Shown here: positions 1 through 8,411 of the stretch, piece after piece
Layout of the letters: every line of letters begins with the position of its first letter
Numbering within the stretch: the first letter of the stretch is position 1
Source: Ignavibacterium sp.
GTDB taxonomy: Bacteria > Bacteroidota > Ignavibacteria > Ignavibacteriales > Ignavibacteriaceae
DNA: 64,000 nucleotides
Direction of reading: 5' to 3'
NCBI GenBank assembly: GCA_018335755.1
Contig: JAGXRK010000053.1
Coordinates: 186,001 to 250,000, forward strand
Program-made: the position numbers and the translations under genes
Notes under the pieces: model-generated
Told to the model about the DNA's origin: nothing
The model's database searches: none
Seen by the model: only the letters and a program-made list of their open reading frames with translations

Positions 1-687
1 TAACGGACCCATTGGATGGTTCATACCTAATTTCATTACAGTATCAATATCTTCTTTTGAAGCGACTCTTTCCATTAAGGTAAAAACTGCTTCATTAATC
101 ATCGGCATTAAAATCCTGTTTGAAATAAATCCTGGATAATCAAAAACCTCAACGGGTTGTTTATCAAGTTGTATGGATAATTCTTTTACTACGTTGAATG
201 TTTCGTCAGATGTAGAATAACCACGGATTATTTCAACTAATTTCATAACCGGTACCGGGTTCATAAAATGCATCCCAATGAATTTATCAGGTCTTATCCC
301 TGCAGATAATTCAGTTATTGAAATTGATGATGTATTTGTGGCGAATATGGATTCAGGTTTAACTATAGAGTTTAAAGTATTAAAAATAGATAACTTAGCA
401 TCTTTATTCTCATAAATAGCCTCAATAACTAAATCAACATCAATGGGTACATTCTTAACATCTATAATTTTATTTATATTTTTAAGTGAAACCGCTTTAT
501 TTTCTTCAGTTACAGTACCTTTTTTAATCTGTCTGTCGAAGTTAGCTGCAATAGTTTTAATAGCTTTTTGAAAAAGTTCTTCAGTCGATTCACAGAGAAA
601 AACGTTAAATCCTTTTACTGCAAATACATGAGTAATTCCATTTCCCATAGTACCGCCGCCAACAACTGCTACATTCTTTATATTCAT
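1..687 (-). CDS. hbd: 3-hydroxybutyryl-CoA dehydrogenase (3' end outside window)
   Basis: NAD-dependent 3-hydroxyacyl-CoA dehydrogenase, which interconverts acetoacetyl-CoA and 3-hydroxybutyryl-CoA in the cytoplasm. The first 229 codons are present and the gene runs off the left edge. The ATG at 687 is followed at once by a Rossmann nucleotide loop (VVGGGTMG). Downstream are IEAIYENKDAK and the catalytic-His segment GMHFMNPVPVMKLVEI, typical of the family; the sequence is lost inside the C-terminal domain. The thiolase gene lies 14 nt upstream on the same strand, so the two are probably co-transcribed and act in consecutive steps of acyl-CoA metabolism. The family call is firm; the physiological direction (beta-oxidation or butyrate/PHB-type synthesis) cannot be decided here. 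Confidence 0.93.
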   Translation of the reverse strand, partial: MNIKNVAVVGGGTMGNGITHVFAVKGFNVFLCESTEELFQKAIKTIAANFDRQIKKGTVTEENKAVSLKNINKIIDVKNVPIDVDLVIEAIYENKDAKLSIFNTLNSIVKPESIFATNTSSISITELSAGIRPDKFIGMHFMNPVPVMKLVEIIRGYSTSDETFNVVKELSIQLDKQPVEVFDYPGFISNRILMPMINEAVFTLMERVASKEDIDTVMKLGMNHPMGPL

Positions 688-701
688 TGTACTACCTTAA
701 T

Positions 702-1880
702 TTATTTATAGTTTTTAACAATTACTGCAGAAGCTTCTCCTCCACCTATACAAAGAGATGCTATACCGTACACCGAATTTCGTTTTTTCAATTCGTGAAT
801 AAGTGTAGTAAGTACTCGTGCTCCGCTTGCTCCAATTGGATGACCTAAAGCAACTGCTCCGCCATTAACATTTACATTGTCGGTAGATAATCCTAGTAAT
901 TTATTTACAGCTAATGAAACGACCGCAAAAGCTTCATTGATTTCAAACAGATCTATTTGCTCTATTTTCATTCCAGCCTTATTTAGAACTTTATTTATAG
1001 CATCAGCAGGCGCTGTTGTAAACTCAACAGGAGATTTGGCAGTCGAACTCTGTGCAACTATTTCGACTAATGGCGTTAAACCTAATTCTTTAGCTTTTTC
1101 TTCGCTCATAACTAATAGTGCGGCAGCTCCATCGTTTATACTGGATGCATTAGCAGCAGTAACTACACCATCTTTTTCAAATACAGGTTTTAGGCCAGGA
1201 ATTTTATCAAACTTAACTCTTTCTGGTTCTTCATCTTTATCAACGATTATATCTCCTTTCCGTGATTCAACTTTAACGGGAACAATTTCTTCCCTGAATC
1301 TTTCCTTTCGGGTTGCATCTATAACTTTTTTATAACTGTTTATTGTAAAGTCATCAAGTTCTTCCCTTTTGAACTTAAATTCTTTAGCACAAATTTCTGC
1401 ACAACTTCCCATATGAATATTATTATACACATCCCACAAACCATCCAGGACTATAATATCGTGTACCTGGCCATGCCCAAGACGATATCCGTTTCTGGCA
1501 TTTAATAAAGCATACGGAGTATTGCTCATACTCTCCATTCCACCAGCAATTACAATTTCTGCATCACCGGTTAGAATTGCCTGTTGGGCAAGCATAACTG
1601 CTTTCAGTCCGCTTCCGCACATTTTGTTGATTGTCATACATTCAACTTTTTGTGGTAGTCCAGAATATAAAGCTGCCTGTCTAGCTGGTGCCTGTCCCTG
1701 TCCGGTCATAAGCACATTGCCCATTATAACTTCATCTATAAGATTAACATCAATTCCCGAATCATCTAAAACGGATTTAATAGCTACACTGCCTAATTTG
1801 GCAGCACTTAGAGAAGAAAGGCTTCCGCCAAATGACCCAACTGGAGTACGTTTAGCTGAAACGATTACTACTTTTTTCAT
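702..1880 (-). CDS. acetyl-CoA C-acetyltransferase (thiolase)
   Basis: Thiolase of 392 residues, the usual length of the biosynthetic/degradative type II family. It condenses two acetyl-CoA to acetoacetyl-CoA or runs in reverse. The acylated Cys88 lies in NKMCGSG, the second catalytic pair is His347 in GHPIGASGAR and Cys377 in LCIGGGEA, and NEAFA is present. It sits 14 nt upstream of the 3-hydroxyacyl-CoA dehydrogenase and likely forms an operon with it. No frame damage is seen. Substrate chain length (acetoacetyl-CoA-specific or broad 3-ketoacyl-CoA) cannot be told from sequence. Confidence 0.95.
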   Translation of the reverse strand: MKKVVIVSAKRTPVGSFGGSLSSLSAAKLGSVAIKSVLDDSGIDVNLIDEVIMGNVLMTGQGQAPARQAALYSGLPQKVECMTINKMCGSGLKAVMLAQQAILTGDAEIVIAGGMESMSNTPYALLNARNGYRLGHGQVHDIIVLDGLWDVYNNIHMGSCAEICAKEFKFKREELDDFTINSYKKVIDATRKERFREEIVPVKVESRKGDIIVDKDEEPERVKFDKIPGLKPVFEKDGVVTAANASSINDGAAALLVMSEEKAKELGLTPLVEIVAQSSTAKSPVEFTTAPADAINKVLNKAGMKIEQIDLFEINEAFAVVSLAVNKLLGLSTDNVNVNGGAVALGHPIGASGARVLTTLIHELKKRNSVYGIASLCIGGGEASAVIVKNYK

Positions 1881-1951
1881 AGCACTCTCCTGAAATATTT
1901 ATTGTTTTGATTAAAATTAAAGAAAAATAAACTTAGATTCAGAAAGGAAAT

Positions 1952-3070
1952 CTACTTTTGAGGAATAATCGAAGATAATTCAGCAACAATGTTACCAACC
2001 GCAATATTTAAGTTGAAATTATTTTTGAGAGAATTATCTATGGTATCAATTTTATGAGTTATCTCGTTCAGTTCTATATCAGGAAATTTTGTTGTAAACT
2101 TTTGTAATGTTTCCAGATGATCATTAAAAAAGTAGTTACCTAGATTATTTTTAAAGCGGTGAATATCATTAAGCCAAGTAATAATCATTTTTATTATCAA
2201 TCTTAGCTGAACCTTATCCTGATTATCTGTAATATCCGAAAACTCTGATAGAGCTGAGTGAAAGCGCTTGCCTAAAGAATATCTTAAAATCCTTATTGTT
2301 TTTTCTCGTAATTCATCAAAATCATTTTCAATGAATTCCAAAGCGGAACTCACTGACCCGGAGGCAAACGGAGCAACTTTTTTTGATAAGGTCCTTTCAA
2401 TTCCATAATAATCAGAAAGAATATAAATTACCTCCTCATCGGTTAGTGGTGCAAAATTGATACTCCAGCATCTTGACCTGATCGTTTCTCTCAATCTTTC
2501 CGGGTATGCCGTGCACAAGATAAATATTACACCTTTCGGAGGTTCTTCAAGATTTTTAAGCAAAGCATTTTGAGATTCTTCATTCATCAGGTGCGCATCT
2601 GATATAAGGATAACCCTGTAAGTAATATCGTCAAAACTAACAGCCAAAAATTTTATTATATCTCTTATGCTGCTGATCTTAATATTTTTAGCACGCAGAA
2701 GGCGAATTTTATGAAAAGGATTTAATATTTTTTTCTTTAATTCTTCCTGAATTACTTCGAGCTCATCCTGCGATAATTTTTCAAATGGTCCGGAAGCATC
2801 CGTTTCATTTTTTCCGCGAGGAAGCGGAAAGATATATTTAAGATAGGGTTCATTGAGCTTATTCAGATTTGAAATAATATCTTCTTTTTTTTCATTCGAT
2901 GCATATTTAGCTGCCAATTCTTTGGCAAACTGAATCGCAACATATTCTTTTCCAAGACCATCAGGACCTCTAAATAAAAAAGCATGAGGTATTTTTTCGG
3001 ATTCTATAATCTGAAATAAAGTACCAGCCGCAATTTTTTGTACTGCTATTTGATTTAAATATTTATCCAT
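1952..3070 (-). CDS. holB: DNA polymerase III delta' subunit
   Basis: Clamp-loader subunit of the replicative polymerase, 372 residues from the ATG at 3070. The N-terminal AAA+ fold has a Walker A loop GPDGLGK (residues 35-41) and the SRC sensor motif in RETIRSRCW; the C-terminal half is helical. The cysteines of the usual delta' zinc module are not present between the Walker loop and the sensor. A longer reading from 3130 or 3112 is possible, but it would translate through a terminator hairpin (3071-3092) and adds residues foreign to the family. The ATG at 3070 directly abuts the U-tract of that hairpin, so translation of this gene may depend on readthrough of it. Confidence 0.85.
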   Translation of the reverse strand: MDKYLNQIAVQKIAAGTLFQIIESEKIPHAFLFRGPDGLGKEYVAIQFAKELAAKYASNEKKEDIISNLNKLNEPYLKYIFPLPRGKNETDASGPFEKLSQDELEVIQEELKKKILNPFHKIRLLRAKNIKISSIRDIIKFLAVSFDDITYRVILISDAHLMNEESQNALLKNLEEPPKGVIFILCTAYPERLRETIRSRCWSINFAPLTDEEVIYILSDYYGIERTLSKKVAPFASGSVSSALEFIENDFDELREKTIRILRYSLGKRFHSALSEFSDITDNQDKVQLRLIIKMIITWLNDIHRFKNNLGNYFFNDHLETLQKFTTKFPDIELNEITHKIDTIDNSLKNNFNLNIAVGNIVAELSSIIPQK

Positions 3071-3092
3071 AAAAAAAGGCGCCGAAGCGCCT
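3071..3092 (-). terminator. rho-independent terminator with UUCG loop
   Basis: On the minus strand AGGCGC-TTCG-GCGCCT is followed by a run of T (stem arms 3077-3082 and 3087-3092, T-run 3071-3077). It starts 3 nt after the stop codon of the DUF2795 gene and ends exactly at the ATG of holB. A 6-bp GC-rich stem with a C(UUCG)G tetraloop is a classic intrinsic terminator. Confidence 0.85.
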
Positions 3093-3095
3093 CCG

Positions 3096-3317
3096 TTAAA
3101 TATCTTCTTCATTATAGAAGAAATCTTCATCCGTAGGATAATCGGGCCAGATATCTTCTATAGATTCGTATGGTTCGTCAGAATCTTCAAGTTCTTTTAG
3201 ATTTTCCATAACACCGTATGGTGCACCAATTCTATCAGCATACTCTATTAATTCCTCTTTAGTGCACGGCCAGGGAGCATCGTCCAAATATGAAGCAAGT
3301 TCAACAGTCCATATCAT
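3096..3317 (-). CDS. DUF2795 family protein
   Basis: Small acidic protein of 73 residues. It matches the remembered pattern of the DUF2795 family, with ELASYLDDAPWPCTKEELI near the N-terminus, then IGAPYGV and a strongly acidic C-terminus (DIWPDYPTDEDF). The family has no settled biochemical function. It lies between the M23 peptidase gene (upstream, 28 nt) and holB, and is followed immediately by a strong terminator, so it is probably the last gene of its transcript. Confidence 0.85.
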   Translation of the reverse strand: MIWTVELASYLDDAPWPCTKEELIEYADRIGAPYGVMENLKELEDSDEPYESIEDIWPDYPTDEDFFYNEEDI

Positions 3318-3345
3318 ATTCTATTTTACTCCAATTAAATAATTA

Positions 3346-4269
3346 TTAATTCTTTGCATCAAAAAAATTAAAATCCTCAAAGAAAAAATCCATAGGATCC
3401 AATGGAATTCCGTTATGATTAACTTCATAATGTAAGTGCGGCCCGGAAGATAACCCGGAATTTCCGGTTTTAGCAATAAGTTCTCCCCGTTTAACCTGTC
3501 TTCCCTCTTTAACAGTTACCTTAGAAAGGTGTGCATACAAAGTAGAATATCCAAATCCGTGGTCAATTTCTAATAATAGACCATAGCCGGCACGCCGACC
3601 TGCAAAAATTACTTTACCATTTCCGGGTGCAAAAACAGGTGTGCCGATATTTGTATTGATATCTAAGCCATTATGCATTTTATATTTATTCAATATAGGA
3701 TGAAGTCTCATCCCAAAGCTGTCCGATGAATATGATCCGGTCGTTGGCAGAATTGCCGGAATAGCTGCAAAAAGTTTTTTATTTTCCGCAAGTTGGTTAG
3801 AAATTTCATCATATTGTGTTTTTTCAAACTCAAATTTTCTTGAGATATTCTCAACAAAATTTAATGCATCGGTTAGTTCAATATTCTTACCTAGTTTTAA
3901 AAAATCTAAAGATAAAGCGCTTACCGAACCTCCGATACCGAGGAGCTTTTCATCCTGACTTAATGGTTTTAAATTGACAGCTAATTTCAAATCATCACTA
4001 AGTTTTGATAATGCGTCAAGTTCATCCTGCATAACCGAATAATCGGTACTGATTTCCAGTAGTTTGCTCTTTAATGCTTTATTTTCTAATCTTAATGAAG
4101 CTAACTCCTTATCCGGACTGAGATAATCTGAAAATAAGAAATATCCGCCAAGAATAGCAGAGCTTAAAAGGAAAACTGTAAGGAAAAGAAAAAGGCCAAC
4201 TTTGACATTAAAATCCTTTATTTCAATGAATTTTAGGTTTTTTTCTGAGAAGTAGTAAAATTTTTTCAT
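3346..4269 (-). CDS. M23 (LytM) family metallopeptidase, membrane-anchored
   Basis: Likely peptidoglycan endopeptidase or regulator acting in the periplasm, 307 residues. One transmembrane helix (about 24-46) follows a short cytoplasmic start, then a coiled-coil-like stretch (about 52-100), then the LytM domain (about 178-295). The zinc site is complete: His199 and Asp203 in HNGLD, His247 in YAHLS, and His278/His280 in GPHLHYE. With all ligands present it should be an active enzyme rather than an EnvC/NlpD-like activator, although the anchor plus coiled-coil layout is shared with both. It is upstream of the DUF2795 gene on the same strand. Confidence 0.9.
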   Translation of the reverse strand: MKKFYYFSEKNLKFIEIKDFNVKVGLFLFLTVFLLSSAILGGYFLFSDYLSPDKELASLRLENKALKSKLLEISTDYSVMQDELDALSKLSDDLKLAVNLKPLSQDEKLLGIGGSVSALSLDFLKLGKNIELTDALNFVENISRKFEFEKTQYDEISNQLAENKKLFAAIPAILPTTGSYSSDSFGMRLHPILNKYKMHNGLDINTNIGTPVFAPGNGKVIFAGRRAGYGLLLEIDHGFGYSTLYAHLSKVTVKEGRQVKRGELIAKTGNSGLSSGPHLHYEVNHNGIPLDPMDFFFEDFNFFDAKN

Positions 4270-4323
4270 AAATCAAGTCGAAACATAATATATAGGGTTT
4301 GGATTGTCAATAGCTTTTAAAAA

Positions 4324-5337
4324 CTACTCAAAATCGTGTTCAAAGTAGTTAATTCCGCGATTTATCGAATTGCCCTTTTCCCTGATTTTTTGATTTAATC
4401 TTTCCTGAAAAGCTCTTGCAGCATCGTAGCCATAATGCTTAAGGAGGTAGTGCAGGCTGATGACCTCTGAAATAACAGTAATATTTTTGCCGGGCAGAAT
4501 CGGTAGTTTTACGTAAGGTATATCAATATCCAGGATATTGGCTGTTTGATCATCCAGCCCTGTTCTGGTATAGTTTGAATTATCATTCCAGATTTCCAAC
4601 TCAACAATTACTTCTAATCTTTTTTGATATCTAATAGCTCTTATTCCAAACATTTTCTGAATATCTATAATTCCTAATCCACGAACTTCCATGTAGTGCT
4701 TACCCACATCAGTGCCCGAACCCATTAGAATCCCCTCCCCTTTTTTACTTAACACAATAACATCGTCTGCAACTAATCTGTGTCCACGTTCTATAAGATC
4801 CAGAGCAACTTCGCTTTTACCAATACCTGACTTTCCTGTAAAAAGCATGCCTACTCCATAAACATCAACAAACGAACCATGCAAAGTTAATCTGGGAGTA
4901 AACTGATCATCGAGAAAATCACTTATAAAGTAAATCAATTTTGTTGTTGTTAATTCTGTACCAAAAATGGGGACTCTCTTTTCCTCAGCTTTTCTTAATA
5001 AAATTTCAGATGGTTTATTATTGTTGGTAAGAATTATACAAGGTATTTCAAATTTAAAGATTTTATCCAGAGATTCTTCGGTTTTTTCAGGTGATTGCAG
5101 CTGCAAGTACCTTATTTCTGTGTTGCCGAAAATCTGAACTCTGGCAAATGAAAATAAATCGACAAACCCGGCCAAAGCCAAACCGGGTCTGTGTACGTTT
5201 TGTTCATAGATTTTCTTCTCAAAATCATGATTTTCAGTAAATAATTTAAGTTTACAAATATTATTTCCCTGGTTATAAAGAAATCCAACTGTTATTGATT
5301 CTTTTCTCCAGACGGCTTTATCATCGTAATGAATCAT
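4324..5337 (-). CDS. hprK: HPr kinase/phosphorylase
   Basis: Bifunctional serine kinase/phosphorylase of HPr, 337 residues, full length. The N-terminal domain spans about 1-145. The catalytic domain has His153 in LHGSFVDV, the Walker A loop GKSGIGKS (168-175) and the HprK signature EVRGLGIIDI (217-226). The ATG overlaps the stop of hpf by 4 nt (ATGA), so the two are translationally coupled. No HPr, EI or EII gene is present in the window, so its partner must be encoded elsewhere; in non-Firmicutes it usually serves a regulatory PTS. Confidence 0.95.
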   Translation of the reverse strand: MIHYDDKAVWRKESITVGFLYNQGNNICKLKLFTENHDFEKKIYEQNVHRPGLALAGFVDLFSFARVQIFGNTEIRYLQLQSPEKTEESLDKIFKFEIPCIILTNNNKPSEILLRKAEEKRVPIFGTELTTTKLIYFISDFLDDQFTPRLTLHGSFVDVYGVGMLFTGKSGIGKSEVALDLIERGHRLVADDVIVLSKKGEGILMGSGTDVGKHYMEVRGLGIIDIQKMFGIRAIRYQKRLEVIVELEIWNDNSNYTRTGLDDQTANILDIDIPYVKLPILPGKNITVISEVISLHYLLKHYGYDAARAFQERLNQKIREKGNSINRGINYFEHDFE

Positions 5338-5639
5338 CTTACCCTTGCAGTTGTTCTCTTAGATTTAATTGTTTTAAGCTGCTTAATTAATTTTTCTACA
5401 GATGCTGTTACAGATTTTTTAAAATCTTCAGATTTATCTGTAGCGTTTAGTATCTGTCCCGGAATGCTTATAGTTATATCCGCTATTTTAACACTATTAG
5501 TAGGATTCTGATAACTTAATTTTACATCTGCGCTGAGAATATCGTCATTATACTTTTTTAACATAGATACCTCATCCTTAACAAACTGCTTTAGCGTGTC
5601 GTGTGCTTTAAACTTTCTTGCTGTTATTGAAACGTTCAT
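5334..5639 (-). CDS. hpf: ribosome hibernation promoting factor, short form
   Basis: Protein of 101 residues of the HPF/RaiA family, which binds the 30S decoding centre and protects idle ribosomes. It opens with MNVSITARKFKAHDTLKQFV, typical of the family, and ends in a basic tail (KSKRTTARVR). It lacks the C-terminal dimerisation domain of long HPF, so it should need a partner for 100S formation. It lies between the Xer recombinase gene (14 nt upstream) and hprK (4-nt overlap). The pairing with hprK recalls the hpf-ptsN-hprK neighbourhoods of other bacteria, here without rpoN or ptsN. Confidence 0.92.
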   Translation of the reverse strand: MNVSITARKFKAHDTLKQFVKDEVSMLKKYNDDILSADVKLSYQNPTNSVKIADITISIPGQILNATDKSEDFKKSVTASVEKLIKQLKTIKSKRTTARVR

Positions 5640-5653
5640 AGATTCCTCCGTCT

Positions 5654-6538
5654 TTAAGATTTTGGATGTGACTTTTTATATGTGTTTTTTAATCTTTCAA
5701 TACTTACGTGTGTATAAATTTGTGTAGTAGAAAGATTTTCGTGCCCAAGAATTTCTTTCACTGCTCTAAGATCCGCACCTTTATCAAGCATATGTGTGGC
5801 AGAGCTATGTCTTAGTATATGCGGACTTTTCTTTTTTAATTCTGTCGTCTTAGTTAAATACTTATTTACAACTCTATAGACGAATTCAGGATATAATCTG
5901 TTTCCTTTAGGTGTTTTTAAAAGAGGGTCGGAAATTTTTCCTGGAGGAAATGCTGATAAGTATTCAGTGATTATTGCAATTGATTTTTTTCCCACGGGAA
6001 CTATTCTAAACTTACTTCCTTTTCCAAAGACTTTAATAGTGCTATTGCTGCTGTCATAATCCTTAATATTGAGACTACAGAGTTCTGAAACACGCAGAGA
6101 ACAGCCGTAAAGCAGTTCAAAAATTGCTTTAATTAAATATGATTTCTCCTGCTCTTCCTCCTCGGCTTTTTTATAAACTGATAAGATGTTATTTACAGAT
6201 ATGATTTCAGGTAATTTACGGTTCAATTTCGGATTTTTGATATATGCTGCAGGATTGATACTTAAAATATCTTGCTGAAAAGCGTATTTGAGTAGTCCGC
6301 GTACAGAGGATAAAATTCTGGAAATGGATACTTTATCCAGTTCCTGATTATTAAGTTCAACTAAAAATCGTTTAATCACTCTCTCTGAAACTTCCGTTAT
6401 ATCATCATTTGCATTAGCGGAACAAAAATGTTCTAAACGTGACAAATCTTTTTTATAATTTCTTATTGTATGTTCTGAATACCGTCTGACAGAGGAAAGT
6501 TCCTGGAGATAATTTTCGATTAGATTACTTAATTTCAT
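5654..6538 (-). CDS. xerC: tyrosine recombinase XerC/XerD-like
   Basis: Tyrosine recombinase of 294 residues, the standard Xer length. A SAM-like N-terminal core-binding domain (1-85) precedes the catalytic domain. The catalytic set is complete: Arg149 (SLRVSEL), Lys173 (GKGSK), His240 and Arg243 (HILRH), His266 (LGHENLS) and Tyr275 (IYTHV). With housekeeping neighbours and no mobile-element flanks, it is most likely the chromosome dimer resolution recombinase. Whether it is XerC or XerD is not decided by sequence alone, so the symbol is provisional. Confidence 0.88.
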   Translation of the reverse strand: MKLSNLIENYLQELSSVRRYSEHTIRNYKKDLSRLEHFCSANANDDITEVSERVIKRFLVELNNQELDKVSISRILSSVRGLLKYAFQQDILSINPAAYIKNPKLNRKLPEIISVNNILSVYKKAEEEEQEKSYLIKAIFELLYGCSLRVSELCSLNIKDYDSSNSTIKVFGKGSKFRIVPVGKKSIAIITEYLSAFPPGKISDPLLKTPKGNRLYPEFVYRVVNKYLTKTTELKKKSPHILRHSSATHMLDKGADLRAVKEILGHENLSTTQIYTHVSIERLKNTYKKSHPKS

Positions 6539-6628
6539 AGTAATTATTTTTAATCTGGATCAAAACTTCAAAGAGAACAGAGAATTACATTAAACATTGT
6601 TGACTTTTCTAAACAAATCTTAATTCAA

Positions 6629-7057
6629 CTACAATAAAGTAAAAATATTTTTATAAGTCAATTGGTTTTCAAGCGATTTCATAATTTTTTTTTCAGAAGC
6701 TGTTTTATCATTGTAACCTAACAAGTGCAGAATTCCGTGAATAATCAGGCGAATCAATTCATTATTTAATGAAACTCTATACTTTTTGGAATTTATTATA
6801 GCATCTTCAAATGAAATAAAAATTTCACCATCCAGATTAGAGAGCGAACCTGAATAATTGAATGTTATTATATCTGTTGGGTAATTATGCTTTAAATGTT
6901 TCCTGTTGAGTTCCTGGAGTTTATCAGAGTTTATAAAATTAATAGTAAGATCTGCAATTTTAAAGTTCAGATCCTCTTTAATTGCCTTAACCAGCTTATG
7001 AACAGAGGCTTTATTAACCAATCTGAATTCTGATGTAATTGAAAGATTTTTTATCAA
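6629..7057 (-). CDS. ybeY: YbeY rRNA maturation endoribonuclease
   Basis: Metal-dependent endoribonuclease of 142 residues involved in 16S rRNA 3' processing and ribosome quality control. The TDIITF segment and the metal site HGILHLLGYND are visible: His107, His111 and then Asp117, where most bacteria have a third His. An Asp here is, as I recall, usual for Bacteroidota-type YbeY, so it is lineage-typical rather than damage. The start is TTG at 7057; no upstream ATG fits and the N-terminus (MIKNLSI) aligns well with the family. No clear Shine-Dalgarno is seen. Confidence 0.9.
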   Translation of the reverse strand: MIKNLSITSEFRLVNKASVHKLVKAIKEDLNFKIADLTINFINSDKLQELNRKHLKHNYPTDIITFNYSGSLSNLDGEIFISFEDAIINSKKYRVSLNNELIRLIIHGILHLLGYNDKTASEKKIMKSLENQLTYKNIFTLL

Positions 7058-7077
7058 TTATAAGGAGTTAAGTTTAA

Positions 7078-7632
7078 TTATTTTAATGAATTAACTGTTA
7101 TATCTGTATATTTTTTATAACGTAATGCAGAACGCTCAATATCTGTCATTTCTTCAGGTGTTAAGTCTCTCACAATTCTTGCAGGAACACCAGCTGCAAG
7201 TTTACCGCCTGGAACAACAAATCCCGGTTTAACTACCGCACCAGCAGCAACCATAGATTTTTCTTTTATTACAGCACCATCAAGAATTATTGCTCCAATT
7301 CCAATTAAACATATATCTTCTAAGGTACAACCGTGAAGTTTAACTGAATGACCCACTGTTACTTTATTTCCAATATTAAGAGGAAATCTTCCATTTGTTA
7401 CATGCAGCATTGAGCCATCCTGAATATTTGTCATTTCTCCTATTTTTACATAATGAACATCGCCGCGAATAACAGAATTATACCATACACTAGAATCTTT
7501 ACCTATTGTTACATCTCCAATAAGCTTGACACCTGATGCAAGGAACACATTTTCGTGTATTCTAGGAAAAAGATCGAGATAGGGAAATAATTTTATTTCC
7601 TGTTCAGTGCGGTATATTTTGGCGGTATCCAT
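7078..7632 (-). CDS. gamma-carbonic anhydrase family hexapeptide-repeat protein
   Basis: Left-handed beta-helix protein of 184 residues with repeating hexapeptides (VKLIGDVTIGKDSSVW and so on). The three zinc histidines are present: His77 in SMLHV, His95 in GHSV and His100 in KLHGC. Such proteins hydrate CO2 or act as YrdA/PaaY-like proteins of less certain substrate. The ATG at 7632 overlaps the DUF3108 gene by 40 nt; homologues usually begin near FPYLDLFPRIH, so a later non-ATG start (around Leu15) is possible and would remove the overlap. Confidence 0.88.
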   Translation of the reverse strand: MDTAKIYRTEQEIKLFPYLDLFPRIHENVFLASGVKLIGDVTIGKDSSVWYNSVIRGDVHYVKIGEMTNIQDGSMLHVTNGRFPLNIGNKVTVGHSVKLHGCTLEDICLIGIGAIILDGAVIKEKSMVAAGAVVKPGFVVPGGKLAAGVPARIVRDLTPEEMTDIERSALRYKKYTDITVNSLK

Positions 7633-8411
7633 TCGTTTTTATTCCAGTCAATTAATTCTAGAGTAATATTTCCAATTATAACTTTCATTTTAGCCAGAAT
7701 AGGAACTGCATAACTGTCATTAGAAAACCATCCCTCGAAAGCACCGGTTAATCCGAAAATACTCACAAAATCAGTTTTACCTTCAAGTTTAACACAATCA
7801 ACTTCATAATCAATTGCTTTAATTTTGATTGTATATCTCTCGTCAGAATAATTGATTATTGTGTTCTCGCTTTTTTCATTTACAAAACAAGGGATATTGT
7901 AGCTTCTGTTTTGCCCTGTTCTCATTCGTGCAAAATAAAAAATTGAAAGTCCGTCCTGGTGATCTGATTCTAAATAGGCAGTTGAATCGACCCAGGTTTC
8001 AGATAAGTCTGATTTACCTCTGTAAACGCGCACAGATTTAATTTTACGGTTAAAAGTATATTGTGTAATGGATGTATCTGATTCGCCAAAGACTGTTCCC
8101 TTAAATAAAATCGGTATCTGATTCTGGTTGAAATAGCTTTCGTATATTTGATGGAGATCTACAAAAGGCACGCCTTCATAAGAATCGATGTATGCAATAG
8201 ACTTATAAATTGTATCACCGTTTTCAATATTGGAATCTGTTATTTTCAATCTAACTTCACCAAGTTCAAAAAAAAGGTACTTAACCAGATATACTATTTC
8301 TTCACCAACTCGTAGTTTCTTACCCGGCGAATTAGAATCAACTTTATTATCCTGAGAGTTTATCGGAGTAATCCAAAGATAAACCCATAAAAGAGTAAAA
8401 ATAATTTTCAC
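7593..8411 (-). CDS. DUF3108 domain-containing exported protein
   Basis: Exported protein of 272 residues. A signal peptide (about 1-19, ending INSQ) is followed by a DUF3108-like beta-rich domain, recognisable at RVGEEIVYLVKYLFFELGEV. Members are periplasmic or outer-membrane-associated and of unknown function. The start is GTG, sharing one base with the TAG stop of the S41 protease gene (TAGTG), so translation is coupled. It overlaps the downstream carbonic-anhydrase-like gene by 40 nt. Confidence 0.75.
   Translation of the reverse strand: MKIIFTLLWVYLWITPINSQDNKVDSNSPGKKLRVGEEIVYLVKYLFFELGEVRLKITDSNIENGDTIYKSIAYIDSYEGVPFVDLHQIYESYFNQNQIPILFKGTVFGESDTSITQYTFNRKIKSVRVYRGKSDLSETWVDSTAYLESDHQDGLSIFYFARMRTGQNRSYNIPCFVNEKSENTIINYSDERYTIKIKAIDYEVDCVKLEGKTDFVSIFGLTGAFEGWFSNDSYAVPILAKMKVIIGNITLELIDWNKNEWIPPKYTALNRK

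Noticed and set aside
877..1335. A 152-codon plus-strand open frame opposite the thiolase gene
   Set aside because: It is the antisense of a full, well-conserved thiolase and its product looks like low-complexity Ser/Thr-rich noise; similar antisense frames elsewhere were treated the same way.
5654..6538. Integrase of a mobile element
   Set aside because: All neighbours are housekeeping genes, no attachment repeats or cargo are visible, and length and motifs fit chromosomal XerC/D.
6629..7057. YbeY damaged by loss of its third metal His
   Set aside because: An Asp at this place is, to my knowledge, normal in Bacteroidota-type YbeY, and the rest of the protein is intact.
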